Source of the DNA: Gilliamella sp. wkB308 | Lineage (GTDB): Bacteria; Pseudomonadota; Gammaproteobacteria; Enterobacterales; Orbaceae | Direction: 5' to 3' | Assembly: GCF_001690185.1 (NCBI RefSeq) | Contig: NZ_LZGN01000003.1 | Location: 92,162-156,161, forward strand | Length of the DNA stretch: 64,000 bases | Shown here: in pieces, positions 50,229 to 58,779 of the stretch | How positions within the stretch are numbered: position 1 is the stretch's first letter | How the letters are laid out: every line of letters begins with the position of its first letter | Notes under the pieces: model-generated | What the model was told of the DNA's origin: nothing | What the model saw: the letters and a program-made list of their open reading frames with translations, nothing else | Databases searched by the model: none | Program-made: the position numbers and the translations under genes

Positions 50229-51086
50229 TTATTTTGGAGAGTGGCGTCTCACGTTATGATGAAGTATTAAAGCAAATACAATCACCGCACTTCCAATTGA
50301 AAATCGAATCCAGTCAATGGATTGATGCCAAACTACGACATTAACCAAGATGCCTGTTGGAATAACCACGTTATTCATAATCGCTAATGTCCCTGAGTCC
50401 ACTTTAGTTGCGCCATAGTTCCATAAAAAATAACACAAACCAGAGGCAATCACACCAAGCCAAATAATGATACCCCACTGTAAGTTGGTTGTGGGTAATT
50501 TTGAATAATCGCCACACAATAACCAGCCAAGACTAGCAACCAGCACAGCCCCTAAATAGACCCATGCAAAAGCTTGATGTTGAGGCAATGGATAAAGTTC
50601 CATAATTCGTTTATACCCAACCTGCCCTAAAGCAAACACAATATTTGCGCTCTGAATTAATAAAAATCCGATAATAAAATCACGACTGATATGATCATAG
50701 CGAATAATAGCTGCACCAATTACGGCAATAATAGCCGTTAACAGATAACTATATCGAAGACGATGCCCTTGCAACATGTCATAAATGATCGTGACATAAA
50801 TAGGCGTTGATATGGTAAAAAGAAGGACTTCAGGTACTGAAATATACTGAAAGGAATTATAATAAAAAAAGTACATAATCCCCAATTGACAGGCTCCAAC
50901 ACCCATTAACAGAATCATCTGCTTAAAGCGGATACCACGAAATCGAAAAAAAGGGATAAAAGTAATAAAGGCTAACAAAACACGCATCACAACAGCAAAC
51001 CAAGAGTCAACTTGTCCACTGATATAAACAGCAATAAGACTGAATGAAAATGACCAAACAATCGTGACAAAAATAAGATAAAACAT
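50229..51086 (-). CDS. EamA/DMT-superfamily transporter
   Basis: A 285-residue inner-membrane protein with ten predicted helices in two five-helix EamA repeats (about 1-140 and 145-278). LIFVTIVWSFSFSLIAVYIS starts repeat 1; RVLLAFITFIPFF, and YYNSFQYISVPEVLLFTISTPIYV follow. FLLIQSANIVFALGQVGYKRI starts repeat 2 and GLCYFLWNYGATKVDSGTLAIMN is the second-repeat signature. Likely exports amino acids or related metabolites; substrate unknown. It closes the core block before the accessory region. Confidence 0.85.
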   Translation of the reverse strand: MFYLIFVTIVWSFSFSLIAVYISGQVDSWFAVVMRVLLAFITFIPFFRFRGIRFKQMILLMGVGACQLGIMYFFYYNSFQYISVPEVLLFTISTPIYVTIIYDMLQGHRLRYSYLLTAIIAVIGAAIIRYDHISRDFIIGFLLIQSANIVFALGQVGYKRIMELYPLPQHQAFAWVYLGAVLVASLGWLLCGDYSKLPTTNLQWGIIIWLGVIASGLCYFLWNYGATKVDSGTLAIMNNVVIPTGILVNVVVWHQSIDWIRFSIGSAVIVFALILHHNVRRHSPK

Positions 51087-51204
51087 AAATCACAAATAAC
51101 AAATTAATTTTAAATTGCACGCATCGTACCAATTCATCATTAACTTGTAAACGATTGATTACAAAAATTGGTGACAAATAACGTTTATGATCTTAATTAT
51201 TTAA

Positions 51205-51435
51205 TCATTCTACATAACCACATTATTTGATAACTTGTATACAAATAATTTGTACCCTTCATCGAATACTGCCGCAGCAAAATCCAGTCCACAAGTAAAT
51301 AGTCTAATGGAAAATAAAATTTTGAATTTTACAGCTAATAATCGTAGATATATTGAAATTAATTCAAATATTAAAGGAATATATACATAATTAAATTCAA
51401 ATCATCCTGAAATTACTCAAGATATTTCTAAATTG
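51205..51435 (+). pseudogene. Possible remnant of an accessory coding sequence
   Basis: An open stretch without a start runs from 51205 to TAA 51388 (62 codons) and resumes in frame after the stop to TAG 51435. It encodes segments such as PSSNTAAAKSSPQVNSLMEN and then LNSNHPEITQDISKL. The composition looks protein-like rather than random, as in the decayed cassettes further right, but I recognise no family. Low confidence. Confidence 0.25.
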
Positions 51436-51565
51436 TAGTACAAAAATTTTTCAATATAAAAAAATAGTGATAACACAAAGAAAGGTTTGTTACCCTATTC
51501 CGCTATAAAGATACTGTCTGGTGAAAATTGAAGGGCAAAATTCAATCTATCCAAGAAGATTATAA

Positions 51566-51883
51566 ATGGATGACACTATGAAATTATTAAAGATTTTAAT
51601 CATAATATTACTAGTAATTAAATGTTTTACCAAAATTCTTATTTGTCAGGATGATCCTACCGTTTTTATGGTGTTGAAATTGAATCCTATTTCTGAAAAT
51701 TATAGTTACATAAATTATTTAAGTCACAATAGTTATTATGTTTTGTTTACTGATGAAAATGAAATGATAGGACAAAATATACTTAATTTCATTTATGAAA
51801 TTCCTTTAATTCTTTATATTTCAATATTGCTTGTATTAATTTTTTTAAATATAAAAATACAAAAAATCATGTATAATAGCTAG
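51566..51883 (+). CDS. Small two-TM hypothetical protein
   Basis: A 105-residue protein with a hydrophobic N-terminus (KLLKILIIILLVIKCFTKIL), a polar middle of about 50 residues, and a second hydrophobic segment near the C-terminus (IPLILYISILLVLIFLNI). No family recognised. ATG 51566 follows AAGAAG; ATG 51578 is an alternative. It sits at the left edge of the cassette region, so a small membrane immunity protein is possible but not shown. Confidence 0.5.
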   Translation: MDDTMKLLKILIIILLVIKCFTKILICQDDPTVFMVLKLNPISENYSYINYLSHNSYYVLFTDENEMIGQNILNFIYEIPLILYISILLVLIFLNIKIQKIMYNS

Positions 51884-52053
51884 ATATTTGATAAATCGAT
51901 AAAAATTAATACTTTTATCCGTTGAGACCAACATATTATACTGCTCTTTACCTACTGATTATAATACTGAGGCAAATGTAGGCATTGAGGATTACTACAA
52001 ATATGGGATAGTATCCCAATCAAATAATAAAAATTAGTTTTAAATAGTATTAA

Positions 52054-52299
52054 CATATCGATTTTATTAAAAGAGAAGAAGAAATTTATCAATTTAGTAA
52101 ACATCCTATGCGGGATATATACCAATCCATTGCTGATAACATTGCGCATAAAACGGTAAAAATAATCTATACGGGAAATTATGCAAATGGACCACCATAT
52201 TTGATATATAAAAAAGTTTTCATATTTTATCTTACACAACTGGATAATAAATGGTATTTAACAATTTTAGATTTTTATACTATGGATTGCAGCGCATAA
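52054..52299 (+). pseudogene. 3' fragment of the DCSA-tail family
   Basis: Open from 52054 without a proper start. It encodes the last 80 or so residues of the protein encoded at 55522-56226: YQFSKHPMRDIYQSIAD here against YQFEKRPFWQEYQAIAD there, and the shared tail FIFYLTQLD followed by WYLTILDFYTMDCSA. The N-terminal two thirds and the signal peptide are missing. A truncated duplicate. Confidence 0.75.
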
Positions 52300-52387
52300 A
52301 AAAAGTATTCTAACAATATGGACTTAATAGCAGAGCAACTTGCTCAAGGGTTAGAAATCAACATTAAATAATATTTTTAGGAATAAA

Positions 52388-53071
52388 ATGAAAAAATTAC
52401 TAATGGTGTCTATTTTTTTTGGTGGCATTTTGGCATGTGTTCAACGCATTGAAGCAAAAAAGATTTCAGAAGCTACCTCTTCACATTCAGTACAAATTAA
52501 AGAATCCAATACTCCGGAGGGTTTTTTACGATATGAATATTATATCAATGGCAATAAAGCAGCGGATTATATAAAAACTTACTATACTAAAGGCGGTCAA
52601 TTAGAATCTGTGTATTATATGTCATCATATAAACCAGACGGCATTTCTGCTCAAGGATTTTACCCAAATGGAAAACTAAAATTCATCCGCTATGTAAGAG
52701 ATGAAGTTAAAAAAGGAGATGTATTATATGTTATTTATTATCCTAATGGACAAATAAATCTTATAGAAACAATAGTTACTGACTCTTTAGAATTACCCAA
52801 ACTCACTACTATGTACTTTGAAAATGGCGTTAAGCATAGTGAAGGGTTTATGGATATGTATAATGCTACCACAATACCTGTAGGATTATGGAAAACATAC
52901 GATGAAAAAGGCGATTTAATCGAAACCACCTATTATCATCCCGATGAATTCGGCAAAGACTATAAAATCGTAACTCAATATAAGAATGGAAAAGTTGTTT
53001 CAAAGAAAATTTACAATTTTGATGATTTATATGAGACTGAGTTAAAAGAGCTTTTCACCATTCCGAAATAA
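52388..53071 (+). CDS. Secreted YwqK/MORN-repeat-like protein (long copy)
   Basis: A 227-residue protein with a signal peptide (about 1-23). Repeated short beta-hairpin units of the YwqK/MORN_2 type follow: GFYPNGKLKFIRY, IYYPNGQINLIE, MYFENGVKHSEG and YDEKGDLIETTYY. Such proteins are often annotated as immunity or antitoxin proteins in polymorphic-toxin loci. The last 63 residues are about 50/63 identical by eye count to the tail of the protein at 56897. Upstream lies a DCSA-family remnant and downstream an orphan C-terminal tip. Immunity function is inferred. Confidence 0.7.
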   Translation: MKKLLMVSIFFGGILACVQRIEAKKISEATSSHSVQIKESNTPEGFLRYEYYINGNKAADYIKTYYTKGGQLESVYYMSSYKPDGISAQGFYPNGKLKFIRYVRDEVKKGDVLYVIYYPNGQINLIETIVTDSLELPKLTTMYFENGVKHSEGFMDMYNATTIPVGLWKTYDEKGDLIETTYYHPDEFGKDYKIVTQYKNGKVVSKKIYNFDDLYETELKELFTIPK

Positions 53072-53102
53072 TAAATATTTGAAAAATAAAAATTTTGATT
53101 GA

Positions 53103-53276
53103 AATAAAAATGCGACTATTTACCAAATTACTTTTGAATATGGATTCAGATCTAACTATGCGACAAGTTTGGCAGAGTTTGCCGGTATAAGCTTAGGTGT
53201 CCAAAATCATTATGATCATGGACATTGGGGATTTAATACAGATTTTATACATACTACTATTCAATTAGGAAAATAA
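53103..53276 (+). pseudogene. Orphan C-terminal tip (toxin-like), no start
   Basis: A 57-codon open stretch with no initiation site, encoding EYGFRSNYATSLAEFAGISL, then NHYDHGHWGFNTDFIHTTIQ and ending LGK. Its TAA overlaps the ATG of the next lipoprotein gene by one base. A protein-like tail ending exactly at a putative immunity gene is what remains when the C-terminal tip of a polymorphic toxin is displaced together with its immunity gene. The His/Asp-rich YDHGH could be catalytic. Not matched to a named toxin family. Confidence 0.5.
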
Positions 53277-53995
53277 TGAAAACGATAGCTATACTTTTAC
53301 TCATTAGCTTTTTGACTTCTTGTGGTTATGCGCATAAAGAGGAAAAAACAAACATAAACTCTAGCAAAGTCATTGCGTTAGACCATGATCCTGTTTTAAT
53401 TCAGTTAGGCAGTAAAAAATTAGCATTAAAAGGATTAAACCAAGAAGACTTTTCACTGGTGCAAAAAGATGAGACGCTTTTTATCATTAAAAAGCTATAT
53501 CTGGGTATAGATAAGCTGCAAATTGAATTTATAGATAACAAGGATCAAGAATTCCTATTAACTGGTGAAATAGAATATGCGGTTTCTCAAGACTTAATTG
53601 ATGGTATCCGAACTATTGAATTTTTACCATTTTATTTTAAAGAAGACATACAGTTGCATAACAATAAAGGTAAATTTATTTTATCAACAGCGATTAAAAC
53701 CACATCACAGCTAGAAGCCATTTGCCAAGAAAGATATTTTGATGAGATCCGGAAAGAGTCTTATTTGGTTCAAAAACAGTTCTATCAGAATGAAATAATC
53801 GATAACCCAGAAAAATATAAGGATTGTTGCCCTGAGTATATTGAATATGCAACACAATTTTTATCTAAAAAAGAGCGTGATTTTCACTCATTACAAAGCC
53901 TATTTGTTGAATTTACCTATAAAAAAATAACATTAAACATAGGTAATGGCTATCATATCGTCTTTTATAATATCAATAATTTTGTTCCTGAATAA
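53276..53995 (+). CDS. Hypothetical lipoprotein following the orphan tip
   Basis: A 239-residue lipoprotein: signal with lipobox LTSC (Cys16), then an all-soluble domain with mixed beta content and a Cys-Cys pair (KDCCPEYIEYATQF, about 182-195). No family recognised. The start codon overlaps the stop of the orphan tip (TAATG), implying the two were once cotranslated. By that context it may be the cognate immunity protein; if lipidated it would protect in the periplasm. Confidence 0.6.
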   Translation: MKTIAILLLISFLTSCGYAHKEEKTNINSSKVIALDHDPVLIQLGSKKLALKGLNQEDFSLVQKDETLFIIKKLYLGIDKLQIEFIDNKDQEFLLTGEIEYAVSQDLIDGIRTIEFLPFYFKEDIQLHNNKGKFILSTAIKTTSQLEAICQERYFDEIRKESYLVQKQFYQNEIIDNPEKYKDCCPEYIEYATQFLSKKERDFHSLQSLFVEFTYKKITLNIGNGYHIVFYNINNFVPE

Positions 53996-54099
53996 AAATG
54001 AGTGATTATGCGGATTGTATTAATTTAACTAAATAACAAAATAGAGATAAAATACAAACCGCATATAATAATCATTTATCTATTTCTAACTTTAGATAA

Positions 54100-54213
54100 A
54101 TCGCTAATATCAATGTACGCAAAAAAGGCAAACTTTTATACACAGAAACCTATAAAGACGGTGAGCTTGTCGAACGCAAATTTGTGGATAAAGAAATTAA
54201 TGAATTGAAGTAA
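54100..54213 (+). pseudogene. YwqK/MORN-like remnant
   Basis: An open stretch without a start encoding VRKKGKLLYTETYKDGELVE then RKFVDKEINELK and a stop. The GKLLYTETYKDGELVER unit is a typical YwqK/MORN_2 repeat. It lies in a 700-base stretch (53996-54698) with only fragments. Others include ITGDFTYHLISKNGGKQTDI near 54229-54297 and a frame ending DVESVTKQINGGLNNIE at about 54622. Confidence 0.45.
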
Positions 54214-54698
54214 CGATAGTGTATGAAATAACCGGTGATTTTACTTATCACCTTATTAGTAAGAACGGTGGTAAGCAAACCGATATAAATGAGTAAATTA
54301 AAAAAATAATCATTAAAAACTAATCTTTATTGATTGATAAATTTGATATTAAAAGATGTAAAAAGAAAAATACACTTTCTTGCTCAACGCTATTTGGAAA
54401 AAAACAATTAGAAGCACCTATGAAGATCAAACAAAAGTCCTACTAATTATAAAGGTGAAGTAGATTTCTCCAAGGATTTATTTCATTCTTTTAACTCAGC
54501 AAGATAAGTATTCTACAATTAATATAAGACAAACATTAAATGTGATGGATAAAGATTTAACAGATTCAGATGTTGAATCTGTTACTAAACAAATTAATGG
54601 CGGACTTAATAATATTGAATAAAGAAAAAATACCAAATGGATCGAAGAATTTATAAAATATGATAAACAATGTTCTAATCGATAAGATAGATAACGTG

Positions 54699-55325
54699 AT
54701 GAAAAATAAAATAAGTTACTTTTTTATTATAGTCTTGCTAAGTAGTTGTAGTAATAAACAATTAAATCAAGAAAATGTGAAAGTTAGTTTCTTTAATGAA
54801 AAAAAGAATATACATGAAACGGCTAAAACAATGTCACCCATTATAGAAGATGATGATTCCGAAAATACTTATATTTTGGATACTTTTGATATTTTTTCTC
54901 ATAAAATAATTTTGCAATCCGACGTTTTTTTAAATTACCAGAATAGCTATGAAAGAGTTTTTGAAATCTCTTTGATAAATAAATTGGATTATGTCATTAT
55001 CGAAATACAAAACACCATAGGCGTAAGCGCTTATCAATTATTTATTAGAGAAAGAAATAACAAATTAGAAATCTTCAAACAAACTGGTCGGGATCGTATT
55101 CTTTTTACATTTGAAATAGCAAAAGATGATTATGATTCTGCAAATGCAAGCTTGATCTGCTTAAGTCAGAAAATAAAACCAATAAATGGCATTATAAAAA
55201 TCCCTGATGATTTAAATTTTACCAATGAAAATACAAAAGACTGCTTTGCCTGCCCACAACAATATACTACTGAAGAGTGTTTACAAAAAAAACAATCGGG
55301 TGAAAAATTTAGTTGGAAAAAATAA
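54699..55325 (+). CDS. Hypothetical lipoprotein
   Basis: A 208-residue product from ATG 54699; the frame also contains an earlier ATG at 54660, but 54699 gives a clean signal peptide (MKNKISYFFIIVLLSSC). The lipobox LSSC places lipidation at Cys17. The body is beta-rich, and a Cys-rich C-terminus (DCFACPQQYTTEECLQ) suggests disulfides. No family recognised. Position within the cassette array suggests an effector-associated or immunity role, unproven. Confidence 0.6.
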   Translation: MKNKISYFFIIVLLSSCSNKQLNQENVKVSFFNEKKNIHETAKTMSPIIEDDDSENTYILDTFDIFSHKIILQSDVFLNYQNSYERVFEISLINKLDYVIIEIQNTIGVSAYQLFIRERNNKLEIFKQTGRDRILFTFEIAKDDYDSANASLICLSQKIKPINGIIKIPDDLNFTNENTKDCFACPQQYTTEECLQKKQSGEKFSWKK

Positions 55326-55400
55326 GAGGAAAGATAATCCAGGTAATGAATTAAAAGAGAAACACATCATCAAAACAAGCACTAAGATTTTTATTTGATC

Positions 55401-55493
55401 ATGCTGTTCTTATTTATTGCTATGGTTTTAACCCTGATAATATTATACTTTCAAGCTGGACTAGCAAAAAAACTAAAAATAAAAAAGAATTAA
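55401..55493 (+). CDS. Possible 30-residue single-TM peptide
   Basis: ATG 55401 to TAA 55491-55493 encodes MLFLFIAMVLTLIILYFQAG then LAKKLKIKKN: one strong hydrophobic helix with a basic tail, the topology of small membrane proteins or type I toxins. No clear Shine-Dalgarno is present. It could also be the decayed signal anchor of an older gene. Confidence 0.3.
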   Translation: MLFLFIAMVLTLIILYFQAGLAKKLKIKKN

Positions 55494-55521
55494 TTTTCAA
55501 TAATATAAAAAGGTTGATTTA

Positions 55522-56226
55522 ATGGTAAAAGAAAACAATTTTAAAATGAGAATAATATTACTGATCCTTTTGTCTTTGGCTAACATAGCATGTAGTCAAA
55601 AAATAGAAAATCAACCAGCAGTAACTCAAACAATCCCACAACAAGAGTTTGAACCAACGGTGTATCAACTTATTAACTTTTTTAATAAAAAGAATTTTAA
55701 AGGAATTAACCAATATATTCAAAAGGATATAGGTCTTTTCATTGTATATAATGCGAGTACCAGCCCCACAATGAGAAGAATTGAACAATTTAAATCGAAT
55801 AATAAAATCATTGAAAATACAATACCGTCTTGGGTAGAAGATGAATTGCTAGGGTTTTCAATATCTGGCAATCCTAAAATACAATATGAACAATATCCTA
55901 CATTTGATCCATGTAGTGAAAAAGTCACTAAACTCGGTCTGTATGCCAATCCAAAAGAAAGTAATATTGACGCTTTAAAAATAGCGCTTGATTATTATCA
56001 TTGGGAATTAAAACACTATCAATTTGAAAAAAGACCATTTTGGCAGGAGTATCAAGCCATTGCCGATAAAATAGCCCCTAAAACAGTGAAAGTTGTTTAT
56101 ATTGAAAACTTTCCAGGCATATTACCAAGTGATGAAAAAAATATATTCATATTTTATCTAACTCAATTAGATAAAATATGGTATTTAACAATTCTAGATT
56201 TTTATACTATGGATTGCAGTGCATAA
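55522..56226 (+). CDS. DCSA-tail family lipoprotein (intact copy)
   Basis: A 234-residue secreted protein. The N-terminal signal ends near LANIACSQK, probably a lipoprotein, though the lipobox is unusual. The region TVYQLINFFNKKNFKGINQY (about 45-64) looks like a DUF3828/SnoaL-type alpha-beta fold, a tentative comparison. The tail is WYLTILDFYTMDCSA. Two further copies in this window are broken: 52054-52299 (3' end only) and 58780-59444 (frameshifted). It is the only intact member, so it may be the functional one. Role unknown. Confidence 0.65.
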   Translation: MVKENNFKMRIILLILLSLANIACSQKIENQPAVTQTIPQQEFEPTVYQLINFFNKKNFKGINQYIQKDIGLFIVYNASTSPTMRRIEQFKSNNKIIENTIPSWVEDELLGFSISGNPKIQYEQYPTFDPCSEKVTKLGLYANPKESNIDALKIALDYYHWELKHYQFEKRPFWQEYQAIADKIAPKTVKVVYIENFPGILPSDEKNIFIFYLTQLDKIWYLTILDFYTMDCSA

Positions 56227-56384
56227 AATGCGGGATAATAAAAAATTGTATTCACAAAAATTGTTATTATTCAGCGTAATTGATTAGTTAAATATCCACA
56301 TTAAATGAAAAATAAACAATTCAATAATACCTGAAATAAAGTATACTCTCTCCATAAGATGTGATAAACGCAACGAAAAGATTT

Positions 56385-56843
56385 ATGAGATATTTATTAT
56401 ATATAACATTACTTATTTTTAGCCTTTCCTGTGTGGGTACAACTATAAAACCAGTCCCTATTGCGAATAAACTAAAAATTACCGATCAAATAGAATTAAT
56501 CTTCTTAACTTATAATGAAGAATTTAATCTTTATTCAGATCCAAGATTAATTAAGAATGGGGTTACATCTAAAATCAAAGGATATGATGATGACCAATAT
56601 ACCGGTATTGACTCAATAGATATTAAAATATCTGAAAATAAACATTACGTTAAAATGGATGCGATTATCAAAGGTTATGTTGAAATATCAGACAATGAGC
56701 GAATGCTACACGAAAACTATCAATGTGTCATTATCGATATCAAAAAATCAAAAGTTGTCTGGTCTGGGGTGCAAATGTGTGACGGAGAATGGAAAGATAA
56801 TCAATGGATAAGTCATGAACAAGTCGAATTTAATGGCAAATAA
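56385..56843 (+). CDS. Hypothetical lipoprotein
   Basis: A 152-residue product from ATG 56385; a GTG at 56361 in the same frame would add eight residues. Signal peptide MRYLLYITLLIFSLSC, with Cys16 likely lipidated. The body has IELIFLTYNEEFNLYSDPRL, then beta strands and a Cys in YQCVIIDIKKSKVVWSGVQMC. No family recognised; resembles small outer-membrane or immunity-type lipoproteins in general form only. Confidence 0.55.
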   Translation: MRYLLYITLLIFSLSCVGTTIKPVPIANKLKITDQIELIFLTYNEEFNLYSDPRLIKNGVTSKIKGYDDDQYTGIDSIDIKISENKHYVKMDAIIKGYVEISDNERMLHENYQCVIIDIKKSKVVWSGVQMCDGEWKDNQWISHEQVEFNGK

Positions 56844-56896
56844 AGTTTAAGTTCGAAAAAAAGATAAACAGATAAAAAACATGGAAAATTTTAATT

Positions 56897-57304
56897 ATGA
56901 GTAATTTTAAAAAGAATTTAAATTTACTATTTGCAATAGTATTCATTTCATGTTTATGCAATACAAGTTTTGCAGACGAAAATAAACACGATTTTAGCCA
57001 AACTTTATCCACTGATAAAGCCTTATGTCAAAAACCGATAAAAGAATACTTTCCAAATGGAACATTAAAATTATCAGGTTGCCAAGGGATTTATAATGGA
57101 ACAGGAATACAAGTTGGATTATGGAACAAATATAATCAAAAAGGCGAATTGATCGAAACGACGTATTACCACCCCGACGAGTTTGGAAAAGACTATAAAA
57201 TTATTACGCAATATGAAAAAAATAAAATCATCTCGAAAAAAATATACAACTTTGATGATTTGTACGAAGTTGAGTTAAAAGAACTTTCAACTATACCTAA
57301 ATAA
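56897..57304 (+). CDS. Secreted YwqK/MORN-like protein (short copy)
   Basis: A 135-residue protein with a signal peptide (about 1-26, ending SFADEN). YFPNGTLKLSGC is one YwqK unit. The rest matches the C-terminal 63 residues of the protein at 52388 (shared ETTYYHPDEFGKDYKI and KKIYNFDDLYE). Compared with the long copy it lacks the middle repeat block. A third, tail-only remnant lies near 59559. The conserved tail with variable repeats suggests one domain kept under selection. Confidence 0.68.
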   Translation: MSNFKKNLNLLFAIVFISCLCNTSFADENKHDFSQTLSTDKALCQKPIKEYFPNGTLKLSGCQGIYNGTGIQVGLWNKYNQKGELIETTYYHPDEFGKDYKIITQYEKNKIISKKIYNFDDLYEVELKELSTIPK

Positions 57305-57390
57305 TAATTCAATGCTTGGATATTAATCCAATCAATAGATTAATCTTAATATAAAAGCATGATAAAAAATAACAATGTAGATTGGAAATA

Positions 57391-58155
57391 ATGAATAAAA
57401 TTTTAATACTAATAACAAGCCTATTAATAACCTTCTCGTGCCAAGCACAAGATGAGATAACCAATATGACTAAGTCATGTCATGATTTAAAATTTCGAAA
57501 TCTAATTTATTATCAAATGTGTTTAGATTGGCATTTAAGTGCAGACGATATTCTCGAAATTACTCAAAATAAGCACGAAGAGTACTTACCTGATGATGTT
57601 AATTTTGAACATTACTATGGTTTTACCCCTGATGGTATCTATATTAAAGCTGAATTAACCAAAAATAATAAACTTTATGATATCCTGTTAGGTTCGCAGT
57701 CATGGTTTTTACTTACCGATAAGCACACTGAACAATCACAACTATATTCTTACCGAGATCCTAAACATTCCCGATACTTTCTAGGGGACTTTGTCACCGA
57801 AGCATTAGTCGAACAACATCCTGAGTTAGAAGAACGATACAAACAACATTATCAATCAGCAATTAATACTATTTTGCAATATCAACCAACGACCTTAAAA
57901 GATTTTAATGGTCATTATAGTTCGACTTATTTAACACTTACTATTCATGATACTAAGATTAAACTTAATACGCTTGAATACGATTTACCGTTATACCTAA
58001 AAAACGACGTCAGTCTTTGCGCCTATCAAGGATTAGCAAAAGAACAAACCCAAGGCAATTTTATCTTTAACCTGTTTATTAAGGATAAAAGATATTATTT
58101 TCAATCACCTAACTTTATGGATAATAAAATAACTGAAGTTTATAAAAGAGATTAA
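57391..58155 (+). CDS. Hypothetical lipoprotein
   Basis: A 254-residue product from ATG 57391 (GGAA just upstream; a TTG at 57382 in frame is not favoured). Signal MNKILILITSLLITFSC, Cys17 as likely lipid site. The body contains LIYYQMCLDWHLSADDILEI, an aromatic-rich middle (HYYGFTPDGIYIKAEL) and FNGHYSSTYLTLTIHDTKIK. No family recognised. It ends three bases before the next gene, so the two are probably cotranscribed. Confidence 0.6.
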   Translation: MNKILILITSLLITFSCQAQDEITNMTKSCHDLKFRNLIYYQMCLDWHLSADDILEITQNKHEEYLPDDVNFEHYYGFTPDGIYIKAELTKNNKLYDILLGSQSWFLLTDKHTEQSQLYSYRDPKHSRYFLGDFVTEALVEQHPELEERYKQHYQSAINTILQYQPTTLKDFNGHYSSTYLTLTIHDTKIKLNTLEYDLPLYLKNDVSLCAYQGLAKEQTQGNFIFNLFIKDKRYYFQSPNFMDNKITEVYKRD

Positions 58156-58158
58156 AAA

Positions 58159-58767
58159 ATGAAGAAACATATCCTTCTTTTTCTGTTTTTTATGCTAATT
58201 GTCATCGGTAGTTCAAATGGCAGTACGAAAAATACCACCATTCAACATACTTTGCCTTTTACATCTGATGGGTTAAAGAAATTTTATTCTTATGACGAAA
58301 ATACGGGGTCTTATAAAATAAATGCTCAATTTTTGGAAAAAAAAGAATTTACCCAATCAGAAAAAAATATTAAGCCTAAAAATTTTCATGATTATTATTC
58401 AACATCAAAATATTATTACCCAGTGTTAGACGTTTCAATTGGTTTACAAAGAGTTACAGGGATTATATACGAAGGATGGGTTGAGTCAGAATATCCCTGT
58501 TTATTTTTTCAAATAAACAGTTATGATCATGCAGGAAATAATATTGATGCTTTATTAATAGACAATAGATTCACATTTGAAGTCACCTATTGGAATGATT
58601 TTACTATTGATAAAAATGGAAATATATTCATTCAAGAATTTTCTGAAAATGAGGTTTTAATTGATGATAACGGAAATATTATCAAACACACCACAATACC
58701 TAAAATAGAGTCACATTTATTAAAATTTAAAATAAATAAAAATGGCAATTTTGAATTAATCCATTAA
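58159..58767 (+). CDS. Hypothetical secreted protein
   Basis: A 202-residue product with a cleavable signal peptide (about 1-21, FFMLIVIGSSNGS). The body is beta-rich with repeated DKNGNIFI and DDNGNI turns. YYPVLDVSIGLQRVTGIIYE is a likely strand pair. No family recognised. Cotranscription with the lipoprotein three bases upstream is likely. Confidence 0.6.
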   Translation: MKKHILLFLFFMLIVIGSSNGSTKNTTIQHTLPFTSDGLKKFYSYDENTGSYKINAQFLEKKEFTQSEKNIKPKNFHDYYSTSKYYYPVLDVSIGLQRVTGIIYEGWVESEYPCLFFQINSYDHAGNNIDALLIDNRFTFEVTYWNDFTIDKNGNIFIQEFSENEVLIDDNGNIIKHTTIPKIESHLLKFKINKNGNFELIH

Positions 58768-58779
58768 AAGAATAGGAAA

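Noticed and set aside
51952..52239. 95-codon minus-strand frame
   Set aside because: It is antisense to the recognisable DCSA-family fragment, which explains the coding-like composition on the plus strand.
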